In this document: piece by piece, positions 33,290 through 44,064 of the stretch
Layout: each line of letters begins with the position of its first letter
Position numbering within the stretch: position 1 is the first letter of the stretch
Assembly (NCBI GenBank): GCA_020536535.1
Contig: JAHLWZ010000163.1
Location: forward strand, 2,716 to 66,715
DNA length: 64,000 nt
Origin: Pelomyxa schiedti
Lineage: Eukaryota > Evosea > Pelobiontida > Pelomyxidae
Direction of reading: 5' to 3'
Made by a program: the position numbers and the translations under genes
Notes under the pieces: generated by a model
Told to the model about the DNA's origin: nothing
What the model saw: the letters and a program-made list of their open reading frames with translations, nothing else
Database searches by the model: none

Positions 33290-34509
33290 CTAGTGAGAAT
33301 CGGCAGGGCGGTCACGGGGCTCGGACTTGTCCCTGCTGTGCCTTTCACCCTCGTGGTCCCTGTCGCGGTCTCTGTCCCTGTCACGGTCACGGTCACGGTC
33401 CCTGTCTCGCTCACCATCTGCCCTGTCTCTGTCCCTGTCACGGTCGCGATCACGATCGCGGTCCCTATCCCTGTCGCGGTCGCGGTCACGGTCCCTGTCT
33501 CTATCCCTATCTCTGTCTCTCTCACTGTCTCTATCGTGATCGCGGTCGCGGTCCCTGTCTCTGTCACGATCCCTCTCTCTATCTCTGTCACGGTCTCCAT
33601 CCCTGGCCCTGTCATGATCGCGGTCCCTATCTCTGTCTGAAGAACGGCGGGCTGGTGAGTGTGAGCGGGACCTTGAGCGCGAACGTGAGTGAGATCGAGG
33701 GCGACTGCTACCGCCACCACTGCCGCCGCCACTGTGACCATGTAAGGGAATACGGTATTGAGGTAGGGGGAGTACCTTCTACTTGGGCAATCTCTGGCCC
33801 AGTGGCCTTCACGTCCACATGAGAAGCACTTGTCATTATCTGAAGCGAAATGAGGGATTGCAATTGGAACAATCAAACGGGAACAGCAATATGTGTGACA
33901 GAGTGTGACTAGTTCTGACGTGAACTGTGTTTGGCGAAGTGTGGCTACGACTGTGTGTGGCAAATGACTGTGTGAGCGCTAGAAACTGTGCTGCAACACA
34001 ATCTTTGACTGACTGTGAGGCACTGATGTGTTGACTTATGACAGAGGAGGGGGCCTTGTACTGACTTCAAGCCCCGACAAAACAACTAGCACAGCGTAAA
34101 GTGCGATAGTGAGGATCACACAGACAGTCTCACACAGCACAACCGAACTGAACTGAACTTACTTTGGCCTGAGTAGCCTGTGCCTTTCGCCCATTCGACA
34201 GTAATTCTGCAACCCATCAACTGAGAGCCTGTGACATGGAGGGGTCAAAAATACACAACAATGCGTGCGTTGGCAGAAACCATTCAGATCGTAAAGTGCG
34301 TCTTCGGCATCTCTTCTGTCACGGAAGGCGACAAAGCCAAAACCTCGAGAACAAAAAAGGACATGTTAGCTACGAAATGCGAGGAAAATGGAGATGCTAC
34401 CTCGGCCGCGTTTCACTTCGCACTTGTCGATAGGACCAAACTTGTGAAAGTGATCTTCAAGATCCCTCGAGGTGGTCTCGAATGATAGCCGACCCACAAA
34501 CAACGACAT
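33290..34509 (-). CDS. SR-type splicing factor: RRM + CCHC knuckle + RS/RD tail
   Basis: The RRM starts MSLFVGRLSFETTSRDLEDH and contains GFGFVAFRDRRDAEDALYDL and ITVEWAKGTG. A CCHC zinc knuckle (CFSCGREGHWARDC) follows, then a Gly/Ser hinge, a short RS stretch and a long RD/DR repeat tail ending DRPADSH. This order (RRM, knuckle, RS) is that of SRSF7/9G8 and plant RSZ proteins, which bind exonic enhancers and promote splice-site choice. The intron between RRM and knuckle (33840-34162) is 323 nt, about six times the local norm, and has a perfect GTAAGT donor. The knuckle exon is followed by a 40-50 nt intron into the hinge. Confidence 0.9.
33293..33650 (-). repeat. Arg-Asp dipeptide-coding repeat tract
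   Basis: On the minus strand this is a degenerate hexamer repeat (GAYMGN GAYMGN) coding RDRDRD/RDHD units of the SR protein tail. The opposite strand shows long spurious open frames of Val/Pro/Thr or Ser/Leu because of the repeat. Confidence 0.9.
33840..34162 (-). other. unusually long intron in the SR-protein gene
   Basis: Donor GTAAGT follows GGCCAAA and the acceptor TTCAG precedes ATAATGACAAG, giving a phase-1 intron of 323 nt. It begins with GTTCAGTTCAGTTC repeats and contains many CACACAG/GACTGTG-like words. No conserved protein is seen inside. Confidence 0.75.
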
Positions 34510-34758
34510 CGGGTTGGTTGTTTCCGGCCTTGGTTTATTTGTTTTTTTATGTACTCTTTCCGAATCTGATTGGAGGAAAAATCAGGAGCAAAAATGCAAC
34601 TGAGAATCTCTGCACAGTGATGGAGTCTGAGGCTCCCACGCGGAGTACTTTGTAGGATTGAGCGAAATTCTGGCATTAGTTCCCTGCTCTGGTGCCACAG
34701 GCACCAGTTGGGGCAAAAAAGCGGAAAACGTACAATAAAAAGAAAAAAAAACAACGGG

Positions 34759-35707
34759 ATGCACAGCGACTATTACGACTTCTCTTTGACCACCTTCAGC
34801 CCTTCTGGAAAGCTGGTCCAGATTGAGTATGCCTTAAACGCGATGACCTCTGGTGGCACCGCTTTGGGCATTAAAGGCACGTCGCCCCCGTTATCCACCT
34901 TGTTTGTGACGTTTTTCCCCCCACAACTGAAGCTAAGAACGGGGTTGTTATTGCCACCGAAAAGAAATTGCCCCCACTTATGGATCACACGACCGTGCAG
35001 AAGATCAGCCTTCTCACTGAAAACGTTGGTACTTCTCTCACATCTGATTTTATTGGAAGCTGTCAATAACGTTGGGGAAGGCATGGTGTATGCCGGAATG
35101 GGCCCAGACAGCAGAGTTCTCGCTAGGAAGGGGCGAAAAGCTGCTCAACGTTACAAGCTTGTTTATGACGAGGATATTCCTTGCTCACAGATGGTAAAAG
35201 AATTGGCAGCTGTCATGCAAGAGTTCACACAGTCCGGGTAACGTACTCCTTCTTTTCTAACAACCGACTCAAATTATCCCAGTGGTGTGAGGCCATTTGG
35301 TGTTTCATTACTTATCGCTGGTTATGATCATTCTGGTACACAACTCTATCAGGTAGGCCGGTCTGCTCTTTATTAGTACTAACAACTATTTGTAAGGTGG
35401 ATCCATCTGGGTCATTCTGGGGGTGGAAAGCGAGTGCCATTGGGAAAAACATGGCTAACGCAAAGACATTCCTCGAGAAGAGGTTAACGAAAGTACTTTT
35501 CACAGTCACTCTCTCAATCCTTCCAGATACCATGAAGATATGGAATTAGAAGACGCCATCAACACCGCCATCCTGACACTCAAGGAAGGGTTTGAAGGAC
35601 AGATGACAGAAAACAATATTGAAATCGGCGTGATTTCTGATGACACCCGCACCTTCAGAGTACTTACCCAAGCACAAACAAAGGACTACTTGGATTTAAT
35701 TGGTTAA
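34759..35707 (+). CDS. PSMA2: 20S proteasome subunit alpha type-2
   Basis: The protein reads [120 protein letters not shown] and [20 protein letters not shown]. This is full-length alpha-2, a structural subunit of the outer ring of the 20S core. The N-terminal proteasome alpha signature and KTFLEKRY are intact. Intron 1 (34877-34932) uses a GC donor: only AAAG/GCACGT joined to CTAAGAAC gives GIKAKNGV, and using the nearby GT gives a stop. Other introns are GT-AG. The stop is at 35705. Confidence 0.95.
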
Positions 35708-35839
35708 GTGAATCCTCCCAAAAGAATAGTTTTGAGTACACCCAAGGCCTTTTTTTTGTTCCCCGTTGCTCATTGTATTGTGTGCAAAGAAAGAAAAAAA
35801 AGGAAAATTGTGCTTTAATATTTTCATGTTACCCTTCAT

Positions 35840-37157
35840 TTACAAGAAATCGATCTTTGAGGTTTGGGAACTGTTTGTCAAGCTGCCATTTCTCTGCAAA
35901 GTTGTACACAGCTTCTCAAACAGTTCTCGTATGCCAGTACCCGTTTTGGCACTGCATTCAGAATAGAACACTCCAACTGGACCAGAGCCCCCTGAGCCTG
36001 TGCAGTGTGAGAAATCATTTTTGTGGCTAAAAGGGGTGTTGCAACCAGAGGAGCCATCTTCAGTTTTTCTGACAAATTCTTCTGCTTGTTCGCGGGTAAT
36101 AACGCGCTCACACTCCAAGTCCGTCTTATTTCCCACAATTGCGATGGTGATGCTTGGTGAGGCTCTCAGTCGCAACTCATCGACCCACCTCTTCATTGCC
36201 TCAAATGATTCCTTTTTGGTGATATCTGTATAAGGGGAAAAGAAAACCAGAAGTAAAATAGCAGTAGGCTAAGTGAACACTCTTACCAAATACAATTAAG
36301 GCCGCAGCAGAGCCTGGAGAAAATGGTCAAATGGTATGGAGTAAATGTAGAGAAAGTACCTCGGTAGTACATTGGGGCTAAGGCACGGTACCTGGAGCTA
36401 CTTTAACATACTTTTTTTATCTGATACAAAAAAAACCTTTCTTGACCAGCAGTATCCTTTCGTTTGTGTAAAGAGAAAAGTTAAATAGAGATGCAATTTG
36501 ACAGGGGGAATACCCATATTTCTAGCCTGAATGACTGGTCTGAAACCCTTATCTTGTGCAATAAAAAGGCGGCACTGGTGATGAAATGGTTTTAATTTCA
36601 AACATTCCTAAAAAGGGAACAAACCCGATTGTTGGTTCTGGTCTATCTAAGAACTGGTTAAATGTCTCAATGAAAGGTACAGAAATGTTGTGAAGAAAAA
36701 AATGGAATGGCTAAAACCTAAGAAGGTATTTTTGACAAGTCGTTGAGCTATACAAGTCTTGCCTGAAGAACAAAAATGAATAAACAATAAACACAAGGGG
36801 TGAGGGAGGAGAGAGCCCAAAACTAAATAAATCACTACTAATAAAGCTAAAGCTCTTTGCCCCGCCATTTTCGGTGTTTTCCCAAACCAATGTTAGGAGA
36901 AAACAAAACAACTAACCAGCGCTCATTTCACCCAGCAAAACAATCTTGGCGCCGAGCTCCCCAGGGGGCCCGCCACCAGAAGGCGACCCAGAGCCGGCAG
37001 AAGACGCCGAAGCCGAGGCAGAGGAAGACGACGTGGTGGTAGAGGATCCCGACGACGAGTCGGCGTAACGAATGCCGCTGCTGGAACCACCACCGCCGCC
37101 ATTTCCGCCTCCTGGCGTACTTTCTCCGTTTGATTGTTTTCCCCCACCGCAACCCAT
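35840..37157 (-). CDS. N-terminally acylated Rab-like GTPase (ARA6-like layout)
   Basis: The start MGCGGGKQSNGES fits N-myristoylation and palmitoylation, followed by a Gly/Ser/Thr/Ala-rich spacer of about 65 residues. The G domain has GEMSAGKT (P-loop, split by a 150-nt intron), PTIG (switch I), DTAGQE (switch II), ALAPMYYRGSAAALIVFDIT, GNKTDL and ECSAKTGTGI. It ends KIDFL with no C-terminal cysteine, so membrane binding must come from the N-terminus, as in plant ARA6/RabF1. About 25 extra residues (SSGCNTPFSHKNDFSHCTGS) sit before ECSAK. The exon joining KLHLY to DTAGQE (about 36440-36470) lacks a good GT donor; this junction is unresolved. Confidence 0.85.
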
Positions 37158-37579
37158 CTCCTTTGTGTGCCTGTGTCTATAAGTGACGTAGATTGTCGCA
37201 ATACCGCACGTGACGGCTGCTGGGGAAGGAAAAAAAAGGATTAAAGGCGAAAAAAAGCAGTTCTTCTGCTGATCAGATGAGCGTGGAATTCGTTTTTTTT
37301 TGTAACGGCGATTGCACAGTTTCAAAGATCTACCGATCTATCACCCACAGACTAACTAGTGGGTTCAGTGGAGTGGGTGTCTTGTCTGCCCCAGAGTAAG
37401 TGGGATTGATGATATTGATGTTGTTAGAAGAACCAATCTTTCGAAAAATCCGCAGAAGAAGGGGAGAGGACAAAAATTCAACTGTGCCTTCTCGTCATTG
37501 TTCTTTTTTTTCTCCCTTCGTTAGCCAAATAAAAAAAAAGCCAAAAAACAAATCAAGGCCGGGAAACGATCGAGGAGAC
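37158..37579. promoter_or_regulatory. divergent intergenic region
   Basis: About 420 bases between the Rab-like GTPase (minus) and the F-BAR gene (plus). Frames present here are 5' extensions with no family support. Presumed shared promoter region. Confidence 0.4.
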
Positions 37580-39397
37580 ATGGCTCACATTGCTGAAGTT
37601 TTGTGGGTACGTTACTTCCCTGCGTCGTGTTTCGTGTTTTTCGGATCTCGTTATTCATTTATAACAAACAAATCACCAACGTCGATTGTGTAGGATGGGT
37701 TCGACAAGACCATGGCGAAGGTGGATATCAACATCCGCACGATGAAGGAGTACTACGAATTCTTCAACAAGAGGTCTGGTATTGAGCGCGACTATGGTAG
37801 GCACTTAATGGATTTGTGCAAGATGCACCCTGGTGGCAAAACTCCGGCTGTGGACAAAATGGAGAAGTGAGTGCAAGTGTTTCCGAGGAACGGGCAATAA
37901 CGCAATTCTTCATGTAGGACAATGAAGGGTGCCCTTGTCACAGTATCCGACAGTGGGCAGAGAGTGGCACTTAAACATACAGATGTCTCCACCAAAATTA
38001 CCAACGAAATTGTCAAGCCCATCGAAGCTGCTGTGAAGCAAAGTGATCTTGATAAAAAGAGGGTTTGAATGGCAAGATATCATACTTTTTCCCAACTAGT
38101 ATCCTAGATTCTCGCCGACGGAACAAGAAGGATTAAAATCTACATGGATAGCGTTAATGCAGCTAACAAGGTATTCGGCTGTTTTTTTGTTGTTCCCTCC
38201 TAATCCTGAAATGTAAGGCCCACGAAAATTATATCAAAGCCTGCAAGGAATCAGAGGTTGCCAAGGATCAATATTTACGTGCTGAAGCCGAGGTCAAGGC
38301 TGCACCCGAACCCAAGAAGACAAAACTCCAGCAGAACATGCCTAAGGTTTCACAATTTCCCTTGACGCACAGTAACCACTAGTAGTTTCAAACAAAACGT
38401 TCGCAATGCATCGAAAAAGCCAACCAAATGGAGGCTGCCTACAAGGTTTTCCATTATTATCTAATGGAAGATTAATTGACATTTGTTTTGTAGGCTAGTG
38501 TGACTGCTACCAATGAGGCTCAACAGAAGTTGTATTCTCAGGAAATGCCCGTAGTTCTTGCCGATCTCGAAAAAGTTATCGAAACCCAGTTTACATGCAT
38601 GTCTCAGTGTGCCAAGAACTTCTTGAACATGCAAAGGGTAAGTTCACTTCCCAGCTCACTTTAAACTCACAAACCCCACCCAGGACTTCCCTCCTGAGCA
38701 TACTGCCGCTATTGATACCATCAATACTGCAGTAAACGACCTCAGCTGGGCAAATGATTTACAGGAGTTTATTGATGCCACACGCAACCCTACCGCTACT
38801 GGCCCAACACCAATGGAGTTCATAGCATTCGAAGGAAAAACTTCAGGTTGTCAGAACAAACTTGGTTGATCCCTCTCACTTCTCCCCCCAGATGCTCTTC
38901 CTGGAGAGTCTGCAAGTGCTACCCCCGCAACAACCACTGCGGCCCCTACAGTGTCTACTACCACGACTCCCACAGTAACTCCAACGCCAGCAACTACCGC
39001 TACCCCCACCGCCACCGCTACACCCACACCAGAAACCACAGAAGCCAAGCCAGCTGTGGACGCCTCTGTTGGATCCTCGTCTGGTACACCCTCTGGCTCC
39101 GCAACCACAACCACAGGTACCCCCGCTGAAACAACAACTCCTGCCACAACCACCCCAACTCCCACAGCGGCAGTTACTCCAACACCGGCTCCTAAAGGTG
39201 ACTTTCCCCCGTTTTGTATCCCTGTCTTCTCACCTTTTCTTACAGCCGATCCCAACCTGTTTGATGCCAGTGGTGGTGTGTTCCCTTTCACCACTTTTCC
39301 CCACCTTCACAGACTAACTTCTCATTCTTCAGACCTTTTTGGTGACCTTGGCACAAAGAAGCCAGTTGACGATCCCGCCGATTCCTTGTTCAGCTAA
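37580..39397 (+). CDS. F-BAR domain protein with Thr/Pro-rich tail
   Basis: A ten-residue first exon (MAHIAEVLW) joins DGFDKTMAKVDINIRTMKEY, YEFFNKRSGIERDYGRHLMD and LCKM, the classic start of an F-BAR (FCH) domain. Further helices are ITNEIVKPIEAAVKQSDLDK, RIKIYMDSVNAANKAHENYI, FQTKRSQCIEKANQMEAAYK and FTCMSQCAKNFLNMQRDFPP. F-BAR dimers bend membranes at endocytic or cortical sites. The tail is T/P/A-rich, and its end holds PNLFDASGG and DLFGDLGTKK, which resemble clathrin-adaptor binding motifs (inference). No SH3 domain is seen. About nine short introns. Confidence 0.88.
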
Positions 39398-39494
39398 AAC
39401 TCCGCCTCCGTTTGCCCTCCTCTCTGTTGTTTTTGGTTGGGATTGAAGAATTTTTGTTCCTGCAAAAGCCCACATGACACTTCGTCTTCCTTTA

Positions 39495-40459
39495 TCAGGT
39501 GCTTTGTAGCGCCAATGTGAATCTTCCGCCGTCGTCTTCTTGCAATAGGGCGTATTGGTGTGTTGTGGTGGGTGTACCTGAAAGAGCCGTAAAAGTCCCC
39601 TATGTGTTGTGTTTAGAATTTCACTTTCGGTGAGGACTTACTATGGAGACAGAGCTTGTGGCAGGCCGTAGGTCAGTGGGTTGATGGACGTGGGCACATA
39701 CCATCAGGTCGTGTGGTGTGAGTTCATTTATGGCTCGGAGTCCTTGAATGAATGGTGTCACTTGTTCCTTGGCAATCCATAGGCCATTGCCACCTTGTAT
39801 TTTGGGGGAAGGAGGTAATGAGTAGGGTTGAATTGGATTTGAGCAACGAGATTGAGAATACCATCGTGGGTGAGATAGGCTTTGGAACCGTTGGTGGAAG
39901 TCAGGCACAATAGTTCTTTTGGTGAGTACTGCAAGTTTGGAATTGTGCTCAATGAGGACCGGTAGAGCTGGAACGCGAACCTGTCATGGTTTCCTGTTGG
40001 GAAAAAGGTGTAAGTAGTGACAATTGGTGTTGAACAAGGTTTATTGCAGCATACCTCCAATAATATAAACACTGTTACAAGCAGTGCAGAGACTATTAAC
40101 CGTGGAGAGGAAAAATTCCTTATTTTGTACATTGCGGGCCATTGGGCCACTCATTTGATGAAACACATCACCAAGAACAATTAGTTGGTCAGTTCTCGTG
40201 GTAGCCACAACTTTCTGCAAATCCTCCAGTGCCTTATTTATGGTTATGAATGCTTTGGCTTTGTGTGTTTAGGTTCCATGGCTTCACAACTAAGAAGCAA
40301 AAATAAGACAAAAAATTGAAAAACTTGTTTTTGAGCGTCCACTGTAAAATAGCTGTCCCCAGTGCACGTAAGGTGCAAATCACCAACCAAAATAGCATTC
40401 CACTTGCTTACCCACGCGCCGTTACTACGCCAAAAATGGCTACGTAGACACAAACCCAC
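39495..40459 (-). CDS. calcineurin-like metallophosphoesterase
   Basis: Metal-binding motifs occur in order: ILVGDLHLT (D-x-H), LIVLGDVFHQ (GD), IIGGNHDRF (GNHD), LTHDGGNGL (H) and MVCAHVHQPTD (H-x-H). This is the full dimetal phosphoesterase set, about 240 residues, typical of small cytosolic or archaeal-type MPEs. The substrate cannot be told. The start at 40459 gives MGLCLRSHFWRSNGAWVSKW before the first motif. A possible 46-nt GT-AG stretch covers the last motif; I kept it as exon because it carries HVH and leads in frame to GTPTTTHQYALLQEDD. Stop at 39495. Confidence 0.85.
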
Positions 40460-40794
40460 TTGTGGGAGCAGGCAAGGCGCCCAGCACCCCGCGTCTTAGC
40501 TCAAAACCTCCACTGTCAGCCATTCGAAAAAAAAATCAAAATGACGGTTAGAAAGTCCTTCCGTGATACTCTTTTTCCGATACGGGCTGTAGCACGCCCA
40601 CAATTGTACGCAATCGGCTTAACACAAAAAAACCTTGGCGCCAGTCTGTCACCAATGTTGCACCAAGTCTGGTGCCATAAAATACACGAAAAGATGTCAT
40701 GCCCGTCTTACAAAGGAAAGGCCTTCCCTGTTTGGCTACGTGAATCCATTCACGCGCTCATCCATTTCTATTTTATCGATGCATTTGGGTGAGC
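40460..40794. other. intergenic region between two minus-strand genes
   Basis: About 335 bases between the phosphoesterase start and the RRM-TatD stop. A plus-strand frame of about 83 codons (from 40541) has no recognisable features and no splice partner. I see nothing else. Confidence 0.4.
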
Positions 40795-42498
40795 TTATAG
40801 ATGAATGGTGTATATCCTCATTGTGTTGTCGAGGGTGATTTGGAGAACTTCTCTCTGTGAAGTGCCTTTGAGCCGTGCCACTTCTGATGCAATGACTGGA
40901 ATATCTGTGCAAATTGAATTGTTTCTCAAGTCAAGATTGGTGGGAACTCTTACGGCCAGGGTGACCAGTTTGTCCTTTGAAGGGCACTGGGGCCATGTAT
41001 GGCCCACATGTGTCAAGAACAATGTGACCAAGGGGCAACATTTTTACAGTTTCTTGCATTCTGTCAGAGTAATTGGGAATATTGAAGGTCATTGCCCCGC
41101 TGATCCCAAAAGCAACATTTGGGAATCTATTTATTTGTTGTTTGAGGTAAGTCGATTGTGTACGGCACATATGGTACAACCTCCGCATTATTTGTGAGGC
41201 AAATTCTGGCCCACCTGTGAAACAGTGCATGTGGATTGGGTGGCTTGAAGGCAGCACTTCTGTCATCAGTCGGAGAGTGTCGTCATCAGCATCTCTGGGG
41301 ATAAGGATAACTATTTTTCTCTGAAAGGGGCATTGAAGACTCACCGGGTGTGCACAACAAGAGTTTTTTGGAACTCTATGGCTCTTTTCATTTGCCTGAA
41401 GGAGAGGTGAGTCGAAAACATGAATGTGGAAAAGAACCTTGGGAACACTTCTTGTTGAATTTCATGTGAGACAAAATTCTAATAAAAATTATATGTTGCA
41501 AGAAACTCGGTAATAATATCTCACTACCTTGAAGTAATCCAGACCACATTCACCCCACCCAACTGTTCGTGGGTGGGACATGCGCTCAATGATCTTGTTC
41601 TCATATTCTCCAGTGAATTGATTGGCAAAATGCGGGTGCACTCTGCAACCAGTCACTGTATGTGCGCTTAAACACAGACATACCCATATGCCGAGTAAAT
41701 CCAGTCACAAGTATTTTGCAATTCAATGTATTGGTCAAGGTCCTCCGGCCCGACACATATGCTCACAGCGAATCTTATTGTGGGGAACAACAACTCTCTT
41801 GCAGTACTCAAGTCCAAGATTGGAGTTGCCTTTGGAGAACTTGCAGAGGTAGTTGAAGTTGTTACACTTGAAGCAGGTGCGGTCACAGATTTTCGCAGTT
41901 CATTTTTGGCCAGTCTATGCAAGACGAGACTTAAATGAACACCAGAATCGCAATAAGGTTGGTCACCAGGTTCCTCCACTGCAGTTGCTGCTTTTCCCGT
42001 TCCCTCACAGCTTCCAGAGGTGCTTGTGTGCTCTGGACCTCTGTGTGAGGTTGCAGAAGGTGCTTTGGTTTTTGCACCCCTTCCAGAACTGTGAATGGGG
42101 TTGTTTTTGTTGTTTGTTGTTACTTACAAAGTAAATTTTTAAAAGTACAAACATACGCCGCTGAACCACGAGGACGTGATAGCTGAACAGCAATCTTACG
42201 TTCGTCAATAATGCAATTGTTCTTTTCTTCTACAGCGCGAATAGCACTTTCCTCAGTCTCAAACTCCATAAATGCGTACCCGCTAAGCACGTCAATAGAA
42301 ACGCTATACCCGCGCGTGAGAAATATACAATTAAAAAGCGGGAAGGGAGCAGACGGAAACATACATTGTCCCATAAGCACCAAACACAGCCTTTAATCCT
42401 GCCTCACCCAACGAGTAAGGTATGTTGCCTACAAATATCTACACTGTATTTCTTAGTTTCGTTGTAACGATCGACACCCAATCGTAAACCTTGGCCAT
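40795..42498 (-). CDS. RRM-TatD fusion: RNA-binding domain joined to TatD-family metal-dependent hydrolase
   Basis: The start ATGGCCAAG (42498) splices by a 49-nt intron to IFVGNIPYSLGEAGLKAVFG (RNP2), then VSIDVLSGYAFMEFETEESA (RNP1) and IAVQLSRPRG. A phase-2 intron (GC/gtatgt...cacag/TTCTGG) continues in frame to SGRGAKTKAPS, TGKAATAVEEPGDQPYCDSG and VHLSLVL. TatD landmarks follow: WIYSAYGVHPHFANQF, VGWGECGLDYF, LVVHTRDADDDTL, HPIHMHCFTGGPEF, NVAFGISGAMTF and IVLDTCGPYMAPVPFKG, ending NTMRIYTIHL. The metal ligands Glu, two His and Asp are present; the first H-x-H is degenerate (DSGVH). TatD proteins are DNases/exonucleases; an RRM partner suggests RNA or RNP targeting (inference). No stop, start or promoter-like gap separates the halves. 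Confidence 0.83.
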
Positions 42499-42589
42499 TG
42501 CCGTTTGAAATTATGTGATGATTCTTGGAATCCCAAGATTCAATGATTGCAAAACTGTCTGTTCTTTTCATTCTGTTCCAATAACATTC

Positions 42590-43795
42590 TGATGGTGTAT
42601 ATCCTCATGGTGTTGGCAAGAGTGATCTGGAGAACTTCTCTATGTGAAATGCCTTTGAGCCGTGCCACTTCTGATGCAATGACTGTGCAAATTGAATTGG
42701 GTTGTGTTGAAGTCAAGATTGGTGGGAACTCTTACTAGGCACACATGTGTCAAGCACAATGTGATCCAGTGGCAACACCTGTATGGTTTCTGGAACTGTG
42801 TCAGAGCATTGGTAGGTTATTACTCCAGTGAGCCCAAAAACAATATTTGGGAATCTATTTGTTTGTTGTTGGGGGTAAATTAGACTATGTATGGGACATA
42901 TGGAAACCTTCACATGAGTTGTGAGGCAAATTCTGGTCCACCTGTGTAACCGGGTGGCTTGGGTGACTTGAAGGCAGAACTTCCGTCATCAGTCGGAGAG
43001 AGTCGTCGTCAGCATCTCTGTGGATAAGGATAAGGATAACTATTTTTCTCTGGAAGGGGCATTGAACAATAAATTACCGGGTGTGCACGACCAGAGTTTT
43101 TTGGAATTCTATGGCTCTTTTCATTTGCCTGAAGGAGAGGTGATTTAAAAAGAACCTTCGAAACACTTCTTGTTTAATGTAATGTGAGACAAAATTCTGA
43201 AATTATGTGAAGCTCGGTAATGTATTATAACCCTGAAAGAAGCCATACCACATTCACCCCACCCAACTGGTCGTGGGTGGGACATGGTGCACTCTGCAGC
43301 ACAGTGATTACATGCTGTGGAGCAGACACATACCCATATGCCGAGTGAACCCAGTCACTAGTATTTTGCATTGCAATGTTTTGGCCAAAATCCTCCCGGC
43401 CGACATGGATGTTCACAGCGAACCTCATTGTGGGGAACAACAACTCTCTTGTGGTCCGCAAGTCCAAGGCAAGGAGAGATGTTACCTTTGGAGAACTGGC
43501 AGAGGCAGTTTGAAGTTGTGACACTTGGATGCAATTCGGGAATCCATGCAACAGGCTGTCGCAGTTCATTTTTGACCAGTCTGTGCATGCGCAATACAAG
43601 ACCTAAATGAACACCAGCATCACAATAAGGTCGGTCACCAGGTTCCTCCACTGCAGTTGCTGCTTTTCCTGTTCCCTCAAACATCAACGCTGCCTGGGGG
43701 ACACGCACATTGTACCATAAGCACAAACACAGCCTTGATTCCTGCCTCACGCAGAGTACCTAATCTTGCCTACAAATATCTACACTGTATTTTTG
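42590..43795 (-). pseudogene. decayed tandem copy of the RRM-TatD gene
   Basis: This segment is plainly homologous to 40800-42455 across exons and introns (for example the shared TTTGAGCCGTGCCACTTCTG). It has lost the RRM exon carrying RNP1 (about 350 bases missing near 43680-43710), has no ATGGCCAAG start, and has a frameshift after VKNELR (TSNCLCQF versus SASSPKVT frames). It also lacks about 55 bases coding PHFANQF...IIER and the GECGLDY region (GTTGGGGTGAATG). The metal site is incomplete, so no full enzyme can be made. It is a pseudogene or at best a source of short transcripts. Confidence 0.8.
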
Positions 43796-44064
43796 AGCAC
43801 TACGCGGCAGCGATCAGCCGTAGCTGGCTCATAACTGGGTCCAAATGAAGCCCTCCACACCAGTTCACAGTTGCCGTCGGTACTCCTGACTGGGGTGCAC
43901 CTTTTGGATTCCCTTGGTAACTTTGCACCATGAAACCTGAGAGACATCATGTGCACTTTCACGGAATGATGAGCGCACCCTTCTTGTTACTGCATGCCAG
44001 AGCCTCATAGTCAAAAGCGGTTACTTTGTTGGGGGCGCCCAAAACAAAACAAAGAAACCACCAA

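Noticed and set aside
33293-33640. Plus-strand Val/Pro/Thr and Ser/Leu repeat frames
   Set aside because: Antisense to the RD-repeat tail of the SR protein; no motif or splice support.
40541-40792. Plus-strand frame starting MTVRKSFRDTL
   Set aside because: About 83 codons with no family likeness and no neighbouring exons; it lies in a gap between two minus-strand genes.
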